A stretch of DNA of 64,000 bases from Mesorhizobium sp. ZC-5 (GTDB taxonomy: Bacteria > Pseudomonadota > Alphaproteobacteria > Rhizobiales > Rhizobiaceae): NCBI RefSeq assembly GCF_025753855.1, contig NZ_JAOWPT010000014.1:1-64000 (forward strand), given 5' to 3'. Under the pieces are notes generated by a model that saw only the letters and a list, made by a program, of their open reading frames with translations, was not told the DNA's origin and ran no database searches. Position numbers and translations under genes: made by a program. Positions 1 through 8,963 of the stretch are shown here, one piece after another. The stretch's first letter is position 1; the number at the start of each line of letters is the position of its first letter.

Positions 1-3000
1 GCCACGCACTGATCCAGGAACCCTGCCGTCGGGTCCCCGTCAACCGCCGACCTGACCTGCCCGGCGGCAAACGGGCGCAGGTTCGGCTTGTCATAGGGCG
101 AGCGGCCGATCAGCACGCCATCCCTGCCCGTCAACGTCTCGCTCTTGAGCGTCGGCACGTGGACGTGGCCATCACCGGACGGCACGGCGACCGCGCCCGG
201 ACCGTCGATGTGTCCGGCCGTCACGGTGCGAAACAGCTCTTCGGACGTCAACGCGCGCCCTTGCTGGCTCTCGAGCCAGGCCCTGGCCTTCTCGCGCGCC
301 TCATCCGCCACCAGTTCGCTGCGCGGATAATGTTGCGCCGCCAAGGCGGGCAGGGACGATCTCCTTCCCTCGCCAAAGGCAGCCACCCGATCGGAATCGC
401 CCGTTTGACCGGCCCGGCGAACCGTTGGCATACGCGCGGCCAGCGAGGCCTTGATGAAGCCGCAGCCGTCATGCGGCCGCAAGGCGATCGGGCCTGCCTT
501 TCCAGTCAGCTTGAAGGGATGCTGCTCATTGGCAGGGCGGTCCGGCAGCAGCGACAGTTTGAAGGCGCCTTCCAGCGCGTAGTCGTGGGGCCCCAGACCT
601 TGAAGGGCAGGAGGCGCGGCAAAGCCCCGGCGCTGCGTGTAATAATAGGCCTCCTTGAAGGGGGCCCAGGCGCGCGATAGCTGCTCGAACGCCGTGCCCG
701 GAGCGGTTTCGGCATAGGGAATGGCCAGCAGCTTTCCCCCGGAGGCCCTTGCTGGCGCCGCGTCCGGGCTGCGGGCTGCGATCTGCGACACCGTCGGTTG
801 CGGTGCTTTCAACTTGCTGCCGCCAAACAGGTCCATGCGGTATGGCACACCCTCGACCGTAACCGTCCGCGCCAGCATGAAGGCGCTCGGCTTGCCCGGC
901 AGTTGCACCGCGACCGCCTTGATGGCTCCCGAGGTCAGGCGATGGAAAGCTGAATAGCGTGTCTCGGGCTCGGTGGCCACGCGCTGCCCCCGTATGTCCA
1001 CCACCGGCAACTGCATCAGTCCCGCGTCGCCCTGTGGCGGCCTGGGCTCGTGGTCCATGGCTTGCAACACCTGGTGGACATCGAAGACGGACGCTGGATG
1101 CTGGGCCTGGACGGTTGCCGCATTGTGCGCCATGAACGTGTCCAGCGCATCGACCGGGCTATCGGCCTCGATCTCCGCGATCACGTTCCAGCTCATGTTG
1201 GAAAGGTCGCCTTCGATGAGGTCGCGCGTGCTGGCCAGGATCTGCCTGGTCTCACGCTGCAGCTGTTGCTGGGTCATCCGCAAGTCGGGCTTCCTGCCCT
1301 CGACATACGGTCGCCGGTACAATGACTCCAGGACCGCGCGGGCCTTGAGCACCTGATAGATCGACAAGGCGGGACAACGGCTGGAGCACGGTCCGCGTGT
1401 CTGCTCGGCACTGCTTGCCTGCAGATGCGCCTCGATCTTGTGCTTCACGACCGGCTGGATGTCCTTCAGCAGGTTGAGCGCCTGCCTGCGGTGCCAGCGC
1501 AGCTGCTTGTGCGGGCTGCGCGCCAGCGGCAGCAGAGCGGCGCACAGATTACCCATGCTTTCGAGGTTGTTCTCAGTGGCAAAACCAGGGGCGCGGTGCA
1601 ATTCCTGAAGCCGATCCAACCCTGCCCGTGCCAGCGAACCGAGATCGTCAAAAAGCCGGGCCTTGGCCAGCGCCCTGAAGATGTTCGTGATGCCCAGAGC
1701 GTCGGCCCGCTCCAGCCGATCAGTGGCATAGTGGAGGTGATGGGCCAGCTGATGCAGCCTATCCCTCAGCAGGGCGGTCTCTGTAATCTCTCCGCTGCCC
1801 TCTCCCCTCTTGCATTCCCGCGCCAGATCATTGGCGATCGTGCTGAGCGCAGGTGTGGTGAATGCTGCGAAGCGCAGGCCTGCGGAGCCCAGTCTACGCG
1901 CAATGTCCATTATCGCCTGGTGGCACGCCGCTTCTTCCGGCCACCTGCTGAACCCGTTCATCAGGTTCGCCAAGTGCTGGGGAATAAAATCAGCGAGCTC
2001 ATCGGCACGGCCGAGTACTTCGCCGGCGATCGCGACCGTCGCCTGGCGACACTCCACCGCTTCCGGCCATTTGCCGAAGCCGTTGACCAGGTTCGCCAGG
2101 TGCTGGGGAATAAAATCAGACAGCTTGTCGACGCGGCGAAGCACCTCACCGGCGATCGCGACCGTGGCATCGCGACAGTCGGTCCCGTCAGACCATTTGC
2201 TGAAACCGTTCGCCAGGTTCGCCAGTCCCTGCGGAGCAAAATCAGACAACCGGTCGGCGCGGTCGGCACGGCCAAGGAGCCCAACGCCGAGCGCGACCGC
2301 GGCTTGGCGACACTGCGCCCGTTCCGGCCATTTGCTGAAACCGTTCACCATGTCCACCATGTCCTGCGGCGTAAAATCAGACGGCCCACTGGCACGGCGA
2401 AGCACTTCACCGGCGATCGCGACCGTGGCTTGGCGACAGTCGGCCTCTTGCGGCCACTTGCTGAAGGCATTCACCAGGTTCGACAGGTGCTGGCGACTAA
2501 CATGAGACAACGGGTCGTCACGGCGCGTGACCTCACGGGCGATCGCGAGCGTTGCATCGCGACAGTTCGCCTGTTGTGGCCACTTGCTGAAACCATTCAC
2601 CAGGTTCGTCAGATTCTGGTAACTAAAACCACGGAGTTGGGCGCGGCGGCGAATGACCTCACGGGCGATCACGACTGTGGCTTGATGATAGTCCGCATCG
2701 TCCGGACATTTGCTGAACCCGTTCACCAGGTTCGCCAGCTCCTGCGGAGTAAAATCAGCGAGCCCTTGCTCGCGGGCGCGGCGAGAGAGTTCTGTGGCGA
2801 TCTTGATTGTGGCTTGGCGATAGACCGCTTCGTCTGGCCATTTGCTGAAACCGTTCACCATGTTCGCCAGGTCCTGGTGATTAAAATCAGAGAGCCCGAA
2901 CTCGCCGGGGGCGACGCGGCGACCGACCTGACCGGCAATCGCTCCGATGACGTGGCGAGCCCACTCCTCTTGCGGCCACTTGCTGAACCCGTTCACCAGG

Positions 3001-4637
3001 TTCGCCAGGTGCTGCGGATTAAAACCAGGGAGCCGGGCGGTCTGACGGTCGGCGCGACGGAGGACCTCACCGGCCATCGCGCCTGCGGCTTCGCGAGACG
3101 CTGCCTCTTGCGGCCACTTGCTGAACCCGTTCACCAGGTTCGCCATTTCCTGCTGAGTGAATTCAGAGAGCCGGGCACGGCGGTTGCGGCGGAGCACCTC
3201 GCCCGCGATTGCTACTGTGGCTTGGCAAAAGACCTCCTCTTCCGGGCATTTGCAGAACCCGTTCACCAGGTTCGCCAATCCCTGCGAAGTAAATGCAGAG
3301 AACCGGGCATCGGGGACGCCAGCGCGGTGACTGACCTCACTGGCGATTGCAACTAAAGCGCCGCGGCAGTCCTCCGGCCACTTGGCGAAGCCGTTCACCA
3401 TGTTGGACAGTTCCTGATGTCCAAAATCAGAAAGCCAGACGTTGCGGCGACGGGAGCGACGAAGGACCTCACCGGCGATTGCTGTTAAGGCCTGGCGAGC
3501 GTTCGGCTCCGCCCATTTGCTGAAACCGTTCACCAAGGTAGACAGGTTCTGCGAAGGAAAATCAGAAAGCTGGCGAGCGCGGCGACAGATCTCGGCGGCG
3601 ATTGCAAGTGTCGCCTGGCGGGGCGTGCTTTCCTGGGGCCACTTGCTGAAGCCGTTCACCAGCAGTCCGAGACTTTGACTGTTGAGTTCTTCAAGTATCC
3701 CGCTTTCGTCGCGACAAACTTTGGCGATCCTGATCATTCCATTGCGGCATTCCGCTGCCCGGGAATGCCGACCGAATGATGATGCGAAGAGCGAAAGCGC
3801 CTTGCCTTCGACTTCGTTCACTAGCGCATCACTAAGCTGCGACACCCGAGCTGCCATGGCTCTGCAAGCTTCGATACCTGCCTGCCCCCCAGCCTCCCGG
3901 CTCACTGCGTTGCATGTCGTGGCGTACCCCCATGATTTCCAGGCGCGGACATCGTTCTCCCAGTTTGGGACAAAGTCACGTGCGAACCGGGCGGCCGCCT
4001 TTTGCAGAAACATTGCGTGGTTCGCGTGCCCCGCTCTTTGCAGCACCCTGTCATGCTCCACCACCGCACGTGAGAATCGGCCGATGTCGCGCGCGGCATA
4101 GATGTCATGCAAAGCCACATTAAGTTGTGTTTCAGAGATTGCGTGTTGGTCATGCTGGGCCGAGACGTCGTCGATACGCCGCTTTCCTGGCCCTGCATCC
4201 AGGTTGGACACGATTTGCCCACGAGGTGGGAGAGCGTCTGCTTGCCAGCTCCCGGCTTCTTGATCGGCGAGCCAGGATTCGCCTTCGTAATGCAAAGAGC
4301 TTTCTTCTCGGCCTGGCGCTTCATCCTCCGGCAGTGAGGGAAAACGACGACGCCGCCCCCCTATTGCACGCGGCAAAGCCCCGGGAGCCCGACGGGCGGC
4401 AGTGGAGGAGCTGGTAGGCCTGTCTCGAACAGCCTCACTGGTAAGGGGCGGATTGCGAACGGAGGACGTCCCCTCATCTTGAGGCTCGGGACGTATCCCC
4501 TGGACAATCGAGCTGAACGATCTACTGCCTGCTCCAGGGGCAATGGCTGGTTCTGGGCGCGAACTGCTCGGCCCCCATGTGCCGTCGGCTCCAGCATCCC
4601 CACTGTGCGATTTCCCAGATCGGCCAATGCCTGTCAT
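1..4637 (-). CDS. SKWP-repeat type III effector (XopAD/RipS-like), 3' end outside the window
   Basis: One minus-strand frame is open from ATG 4637 to the left edge, over 1,540 codons. The start has GGAG about 7 bases upstream and an in-frame TAA at 4641-4643. The first ~120 residues are rich in Ser, Pro, Arg and Gly, like a disordered T3SS secretion region. Between 1941 and 3660 there are 14 tandem units of 42-46 codons, each carrying a variant of LVNGFSKWP (SRWP, GKWP, SKCP also occur). At least 630 further residues without repeats follow. SKWP repeats define the RipS effectors of Ralstonia and XopAD of Xanthomonas; M. loti MAFF303099 has a ~3,000-residue secreted protein with about 15 such repeats. 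The function in the plant cell is unknown. I saw no frameshift between the N-terminus and position 1 in the parts I translated. No convincing tts box was found upstream. Confidence 0.88.
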   Translation of the reverse strand, partial: MTGIGRSGKSHSGDAGADGTWGPSSSRPEPAIAPGAGSRSFSSIVQGIRPEPQDEGTSSVRNPPLTSEAVRDRPTSSSTAARRAPGALPRAIGGRRRRFPSLPEDEAPGREESSLHYEGESWLADQEAGSWQADALPPRGQIVSNLDAGPGKRRIDDVSAQHDQHAISETQLNVALHDIYAARDIGRFSRAVVEHDRVLQRAGHANHAMFLQKAAARFARDFVPNWENDVRAWKSWGYATTCNAVSREAGGQAGIEACRAMAARVSQLSDALVNEVEGKALSLFASSFGRHSRAAECRNGMIRIAKVCRDESGILEELNSQSLGLLVNGFSKWPQESTPRQATLAIAAEICRRARQLSDFPSQNLSTLVNGFSKWAEPNARQALTAIAGEVLRRSRRRNVWLSDFGHQELSNMVNGFAKWPEDCRGALVAIASEVSHRAGVPDARFSAFTSQGLANLVNGFCKCPEEEVFCQATVAIAGEVLRRNRRARLSEFTQQEMANLVNGFSKWPQEAASREAAGAMAGEVLRRADRQTARLPGFNPQHLANLVNGFSKWPQEEWARHVIGAIAGQVGRRVAPGEFGLSDFNHQDLANMVNGFSKWPDEAVYRQATIKIATELSRRAREQGLADFTPQELANLVNGFSKCPDDADYHQATVVIAREVIRRRAQLRGFSYQNLTNLVNGFSKWPQQANCRDATLAIAREVTRRDDPLSHVSRQHLSNLVNAFSKWPQEADCRQATVAIAGEVLRRASGPSDFTPQDMVDMVNGFSKWPERAQCRQAAVALGVGLLGRADRADRLSDFAPQGLANLANGFSKWSDGTDCRDATVAIAGEVLRRVDKLSDFIPQHLANLVNGFGKWPEAVECRQATVAIAGEVLGRADELADFIPQHLANLMNGFSRWPEEAACHQAIMDIARRLGSAGLRFAAFTTPALSTIANDLARECKRGEGSGEITETALLRDRLHQLAHHLHYATDRLERADALGITNIFRALAKARLFDDLGSLARAGLDRLQELHRAPGFATENNLESMGNLCAALLPLARSPHKQLRWHRRQALNLLKDIQPVVKHKIEAHLQASSAEQTRGPCSSRCPALSIYQVLKARAVLESLYRRPYVEGRKPDLRMTQQQLQRETRQILASTRDLIEGDLSNMSWNVIAEIEADSPVDALDTFMAHNAATVQAQHPASVFDVHQVLQAMDHEPRPPQGDAGLMQLPVVDIRGQRVATEPETRYSAFHRLTSGAIKAVAVQLPGKPSAFMLARTVTVEGVPYRMDLFGGSKLKAPQPTVSQIAARSPDAAPARASGGKLLAIPYAETAPGTAFEQLSRAWAPFKEAYYYTQRRGFAAPPALQGLGPHDYALEGAFKLSLLPDRPANEQHPFKLTGKAGPIALRPHDGCGFIKASLAARMPTVRRAGQTGDSDRVAAFGEGRRSSLPALAAQHYPRSELVADEAREKARAWLESQQGRALTSEELFRTVTAGHIDGPGAVAVPSGDGHVHVPTLKSETLTGRDGVLIGRSPYDKPNLRPFAAGQVRSAVDGDPTAGFLDQCV
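1941..3660 (-). repeat. 14 tandem SKWP coding repeats of 126-138 bp
   Basis: The conserved core, read on the plus strand as ccatttgctgaaaccgttc and variants, recurs at 1941, 2067, 2193, 2328, 2454, 2580, 2706, 2838, 2976, 3111, 3246, 3378, 3513 and 3639. All copies are in the same minus-strand frame and all spacings are multiples of three. The pattern is therefore protein repeats under selection, not a noncoding array. Unit length alternates between 126 and 132-138 bp because of in-frame insertions between the cores. Confidence 0.9.
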
Positions 4638-5598
4638 AATTTATCTCCAATGCAGGCGAAAAGTGCGCGGGCAAGGATTCCGCTGGCTGAATTTAGGCAA
4701 GTGGAGGGTCCGCATTCGCGGCATGACAACACTCCGAGCCAGGATGATTCACCGTTGCGGCAAATCAGACGCCCTCCGGCAACCCATGCTGCCGCTCATT
4801 CCAATCCATTTGATTATTGCTACCATCCACCGACTGCGACACATGGATCTCGCCAGAGCGCGGCTGGCCATCCTTTCGGCAATGGTCGCGCTTTGACCGT
4901 CGTACATAGCCATCGCCGCTGACATAAACCTGACTTGCACCCAGCCGACACGACTTTGGCAAACGCGACAACTACCGCAACAGCAGCTGCAGCACTGACT
5001 AAGGCATGGCAAGGTCAAGCGTCGGGTGAACATGCTGGGCGAAGAGGTAGCGTGGCTCTCAGACGGCGTCCAACAATTGGGGCTAATGCAAACTTGATGA
5101 AGTCCCGGGGCATGCGGCGCCGATCAGGCCGACCTGCAGGAGATCGAGCTTTCCGCGGCGATATCATCTGGCTTCACCAGCTTGAGCTTTGGGATCAGCC
5201 CCTCTGTCTGCCTCGTTTGGCCAGGGTTCAGTGTCGCTGCGCCGTCGCCCGTGATGCCGCTGGCGAACGACGCGATAAGGCTTGCACTAGCGTCCGCGAT
5301 CCAGATCCGGTTGCGGCCCTTGGTCAACGGCACCGTCGCCTGGCGACGGGAATGGAAGTAAAAATCGGAGCACCAGACGGGCGGCGCAATCCGAAGCAAG
5401 CGCTCGATAATTGGGCTGCCCGCCGTAGTAGTAGCCGCAATGTCCACGCAGAACGGCGGCGCATTCGTGCTGCGTGACCAGCGGCGCTTGCATGAGCCCC
5501 CCAATCTCCCGGCGTCTGGGCGCGAGGTGACAGAAGTTGCGGACCCGAAATTCGTGTCGAGATCACAGATCAAGCCCTTGAAACGCAACGCTTTATCC
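4638..5598. other. Region without a recognised gene
   Basis: About 960 bases between the effector start and the nod box. Several short ORFs occur on both strands (for example 4765-4971, 4749-5033 and 5124-5630 on minus), but they overlap each other and I recognise none. The longest, 5124-5630, would start inside the nod box, which argues against it. The region should hold the promoter of the effector gene. Confidence 0.5.
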
Positions 5599-5647
5599 AT
5601 CCACAGTATGGATGAGAAACATCGAAACAATCGATTTTACCAATTTT
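5599..5647 (+). promoter_or_regulatory. nod box upstream of ttsI
   Basis: The sequence fits the NodD-binding consensus over its full length. It begins ATCCACAGTATGGATG, has a 6-base spacer, then the core ATCGAAACAATCGATTTT, then ACCAATTTT. It points rightward, toward ttsI, whose start is about 1.13 kb away with a tts box in between. NodD with flavonoids activates ttsI in other rhizobia through such a box, so this is the probable link between Nod signalling and the T3SS. Confidence 0.9.
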
Positions 5648-6152
5648 GCAGAAGCCTGCATAAGAAGGTTGCATACGAGGACTCTTATGAGCAGGCACCC
5701 GCGATGGTTGTCGATGTTAGCGTTGCGTCCGAGGAGAATTTTCTAATGTAGCCAGCATCAGTCAAAATTCATCTTTCATCGTGACCAAGGTTCCTCCTGT
5801 TCTGCGTAAGCTGCATTCGTTTGGCGCGAAACTTAGGCGTTTAACTCAAGATTAGGCAATCGCCATGGGCGAGAGAAGACTGGATCCTGCCATCCAAGAT
5901 CGAACACCTAAAACAATCTGTGCAGAGTTCATTTTCTCGATAAAGAATAAGATACCCTTGATATCCGGGACAAGAATTTATGATATCCTGATAATGAATT
6001 GGAACAAAATTATTTCTGAATTAGAAATCCATTTTTTACTTTAAAACTAAGCTCTTCTTTGATCGGAGCGAACCGCTCGTCAACATGCCCAAGAAGTCCA
6101 GAACCTCCCAAATTTCTCGCGATCGACCGCAAAATGAATCGTTGGGAGGTTC
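5648..6152. other. AT-rich leader between nod box and tts box, no gene seen
   Basis: This stretch is noticeably more AT-rich than its surroundings, especially 5930-6050. It holds no ORF with a credible ribosome binding site. It would be the 5' leader of a transcript started at the nod box. Confidence 0.5.
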
Positions 6153-6182
6153 GTCAGCTTCTCGAAAGCTAACCGTCCTACT
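6153..6182 (+). promoter_or_regulatory. tts box (TtsI-binding site)
   Basis: GTCAGCTTCTCGAAAGCT followed by AACCGTCC matches the tts box consensus nearly perfectly, and is close to the box before nopX at 25291. It points rightward. The next start with a strong ribosome binding site is the small ORF at 6252, so either that ORF or ttsI itself (positive feedback) could be the target. Confidence 0.87.
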
Positions 6183-6251
6183 CATGGAATGTGATTCTCT
6201 GGACGGAGCCGCCGGATCTATCGAATGCAAGGGCTGAACTCAGGAGGATCG

Positions 6252-6617
6252 ATGCGTAGAGAAATCGCAGACGTGGCACGCGGAATTTTTTGTTGGGCGG
6301 CCGGTGATGTTCGGTCCCGTCAACTGGTCGATCACTTCTTGCATGTTGTTGCTCGTGCCGTAGTCCTATGCGTCCCCTCGATTGCAAGTGGGAAACAGTG
6401 TCCGGCGCTTCCGAGATCGCGTGACCGGAGACTGCATGATGATACGCACTTCAGCGAAATTTCGAGTTCCCTGCCTCCGGGGCCGCTATACCCGGGCTAT
6501 GGCGGCTGTCAGCGGAAGACGGTGCACCGGAAATCGGGCTTCTCGTCGGTTCGAACTGGATTCTCGCTTCAAGGAATCCGCAGAGGGATCGTCGCTATGA
6601 CTTCGCCTCCTGGCTGA
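6252..6617 (+). CDS. Small tts-box-linked ORF of unknown function, 121 aa
   Basis: An ATG at 6252 sits 4 bases after a perfect AGGAGG, 70 bases downstream of a tts box. The frame gives 121 residues beginning MRREIADVARGIFCWAAG. I recognise no family. The second half (ELDSRF, GSSL in neighbouring frames) also reads open in other frames, so this may be the N-terminal stub of a decayed effector rather than a complete gene. Genes directly behind tts boxes usually encode secreted Nop proteins or T3SS parts, which makes a secreted product possible. This is inference from context only. Confidence 0.45.
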   Translation: MRREIADVARGIFCWAAGDVRSRQLVDHFLHVVARAVVLCVPSIASGKQCPALPRSRDRRLHDDTHFSEISSSLPPGPLYPGYGGCQRKTVHRKSGFSSVRTGFSLQGIRRGIVAMTSPPG

Positions 6618-6776
6618 ACGTGCTGCGGTTGAGCGGCTTGCCTGCGCCTTAGACGATTATCCATCGGAAAGAATGATGGCGAATACGCGACGAGTTGCGC
6701 GACTGATCATGTCGCCGCGGTCTCACAGCCGACGGTGACGTCCCAATGGTTTGTCGTGCCTTGATAGGAGATGAAA

Positions 6777-7487
6777 ATGCGAACGCTGCTCGTTGATCAT
6801 CATACCGATCTTACGCGCTCGGTGCGAGGAGCGCTCGCGGAGTGCGGTTTCACCGTTGATGTGGCTCGTACCCTGGAAGAAGCGTCGACTGCTATTTGTT
6901 TCGCGAGCTATGAAATACTCCTGCTAGAGCTCGCCCTGCCGGATGGAGATAGCTTAGATTGGCTGAGGCAGTTAAGGCGTGACGGGCATTCAATTCCTGC
7001 CATCATCATGAGTAACCTCAACGATCTCGACAGGCGAATCGCGATTTTCAACGGTGGCGCAGACGATTTCCTGCCCAAGCCCGTCTCTAGTGATGAGCTC
7101 GTTGCCCGAATGCGAGCCGTTCTGCGTCGATCAACACAGGTGACCGACCCCATAATTGAATTTGGCAATCTCACCTTCGATCCGATTAGCCGACAAGTTT
7201 GCGTTGGTGGTCGGCCGCTAAAGATCGCGCGCCGCGAACTGTCCATTCTTGAGCATCTGCTCAACCGCGCAGGCCGAACCGTGCCTCGCGAGCAGCTGGA
7301 AGACAGCGTCTATGCGTTCAACCACGAGGTCTCGGCCAACGCGCTCGAAGTCGGAATCTATCGCTTACGCGGACATTTGACCAAGTCTGCTGCAACGCTA
7401 CGCATCAAGACCGCGCGTGGCATCGGCTACATCCTTGAATTGACTGGGACGGCATCGGCCCGAGTTGATCGAACTGGAAAGCAATGA
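6777..7487 (+). CDS. ttsI: TtsI, OmpR-type activator of T3SS genes
   Basis: An N-terminal receiver domain (residues ~1-115) is joined to a C-terminal winged helix (~135-225, with the typical RIKTARGIGYIL end). TtsI binds tts boxes and switches on rhizobial T3SS genes. The usual phospho-accepting Asp is Glu51 here (LLLELALPDGD), the known TtsI peculiarity thought to mimic the active state, so no partner kinase is needed. AGGAG at 6766-6770 abuts ATG 6771 but is 6 bases from ATG 6777, so I start at 6777 (236 aa). The stop overlaps the rhcC2 start (ATGA). Control is probably at the level of transcription from the nod box at 5599. Confidence 0.95.
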   Translation: MRTLLVDHHTDLTRSVRGALAECGFTVDVARTLEEASTAICFASYEILLLELALPDGDSLDWLRQLRRDGHSIPAIIMSNLNDLDRRIAIFNGGADDFLPKPVSSDELVARMRAVLRRSTQVTDPIIEFGNLTFDPISRQVCVGGRPLKIARRELSILEHLLNRAGRTVPREQLEDSVYAFNHEVSANALEVGIYRLRGHLTKSAATLRIKTARGIGYILELTGTASARVDRTGKQ

Positions 7488-8953
7488 CTGCCTTGAACAT
7501 CGTTCGCAAGAATCACTCTGGTGGCGATCGGCGGTCGATCGTCATTAACACCCTGAAATCGGGTGTTTTTCCTTGCCTTCGCCACTTCCTGTGCGCGGTC
7601 ATTCTGCTATCTCCACTTTCTGCCGTTGCCCAGGTCAAGCAGGATGACAGTGGGGAGACGTCGCATGCCTCTCCTAATAGCATTAGCGGCACGCTGAACC
7701 TTTCCTCCTCGCTCGGCAAGACAGTTCATCTGTCCGCGCCCGCCGCAAGCATTTTTGTTGCCGACCCAACGATCGCAGACTATCAGGCACCCTCGAACAA
7801 AACCATCTTCGTCTTTGGCAAGAAATCCGGGCGGACGACCTTGTTCGCCCTCGACGAGAACGGAGAGGCTCTCGCCCAGTTGCAGATTGTCGTGGCGCAG
7901 CCGATCGAGGACCTGCGCGCCATGTTGAGGGCCCAAACCGGCGACTACCCGATCCACGTCAGCTACACGCCGCGCGGCGCAGTCCTGAGCGGTACGGCAC
8001 CCAATGCTGAAGTCGTCGACACCGCAATGAAGATTACTGAGCAATTTCTCGGCGCCGGTGCGCAGATCGTCAATAAAATCCAGGTCACCGGGTCGTTGCA
8101 GGTTAATCTAAGTGTGCGCGTAGCGGAGGTCTCGCGTAGCGCCATGAAGAAGCTCGGCGTCAACCTCTCTGCTTTCGGTCAAATCGGCAATTTCAAAGTC
8201 GGCTTGTTGAGCAGTGGCAACGAGGCTGGTTTCGACAGCGGCAATAAGGCAGGAATCGGATTCAGCGATGGCAATATCAACGTCAGCGCGGTTCTCGATG
8301 CGCTCGCCACGGAGCATCTTGCGTCCGTATTGGCTGAGCCGAATCTCACCGCAATGTCCGGCGAGTCCGCCAGCTTCCTGGCTGGCGGCGAATTTCCCAT
8401 TCCGGTCGTGCAGAACAATGGGCAAGCCTCCGTCGAATTCCGGCACTTCGGCGTCAGCCTGGAATTCGTACCGACCGTTCTCAGCAACAATCAGATCAAT
8501 ATTCGCGTAAAGCCGGAGGCCAGTGAACTATCGTCACAAGGAGCCGTCCAAATGAATGGTATCTCGGTGCCTGCCATCTCCACGCGGCGTGCCGACACGG
8601 TTGTAGAGCTCGCCAGCGGCCAAAGTTTCGCAATCGGCGGGCTGATCAGGCGCAGCGTCAACACTGATATCAGTGCCTTTCCTTGGCTTGGTGACGTGCC
8701 GGTCCTCGGCGCGCTGTTCCGTTCGTCCTCATTCCAAAAAGAGGAAACGGAACTGGTTATTATCGTCACGCCTTACATTGTACGGCCTGGATCGAGCCCG
8801 AGCCAGATGAGCGCACCCACCGACCGCATCGGGTCGCCCTTGGGTGTGGGGGGCACTCCGACAAATTCGTTGGCAACTCCGCCGCCAAGCCACGGTGCTC
8901 CTCGCCCCAGCGTATCAAGTCGCGCCGGCGGTGCCGGCTTTATTATCGAATAG
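7484..8953 (+). CDS. rhcC2: RhcC2, outer-membrane secretin main part
   Basis: 489 residues. A basic N-terminus is followed by a hydrophobic signal segment ending near AVAQ (residues ~33-50), a ring-building N-domain region, and a C-terminal secretin core (VEFRHFGVSLEFVPTVL, VVELASGQSFAIGGL, VPVLGALFRSSSFQKEETELVI) at ~280-430. Rhizobial T3SS secretins are split into RhcC1 (N-terminal domains, here 24149-24889) and RhcC2 (pore). The start codon overlaps the ttsI stop. The order ttsI-rhcC2-y4xK matches NGR234. The tail after residue 440 is Pro/Ser/Gly-rich. Confidence 0.93.
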   Translation: MTALNIVRKNHSGGDRRSIVINTLKSGVFPCLRHFLCAVILLSPLSAVAQVKQDDSGETSHASPNSISGTLNLSSSLGKTVHLSAPAASIFVADPTIADYQAPSNKTIFVFGKKSGRTTLFALDENGEALAQLQIVVAQPIEDLRAMLRAQTGDYPIHVSYTPRGAVLSGTAPNAEVVDTAMKITEQFLGAGAQIVNKIQVTGSLQVNLSVRVAEVSRSAMKKLGVNLSAFGQIGNFKVGLLSSGNEAGFDSGNKAGIGFSDGNINVSAVLDALATEHLASVLAEPNLTAMSGESASFLAGGEFPIPVVQNNGQASVEFRHFGVSLEFVPTVLSNNQINIRVKPEASELSSQGAVQMNGISVPAISTRRADTVVELASGQSFAIGGLIRRSVNTDISAFPWLGDVPVLGALFRSSSFQKEETELVIIVTPYIVRPGSSPSQMSAPTDRIGSPLGVGGTPTNSLATPPPSHGAPRPSVSSRAGGAGFIIE

Positions 8954-8963
8954 CGATCACCCA

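Noticed and set aside
1425-3356. 643-codon plus-strand ORF with a repeated HQVRQVL motif
   Set aside because: It is the antisense shadow of the SKWP repeats; the minus frame is longer, matches a known family and has a proper start.
1941-3660. Regular tandem repeats resembling an array
   Set aside because: Units of 126-138 bp in one reading frame coding for SKWP motifs; no short identical repeats with unique spacers, so not CRISPR.
4905-4934. Possible minus-strand tts box before the effector
   Set aside because: Several mismatches in the fixed positions, much weaker than the three clear boxes.
5124-5630. 168-codon minus ORF
   Set aside because: Starts inside the nod box, no ribosome binding site, no recognisable family.
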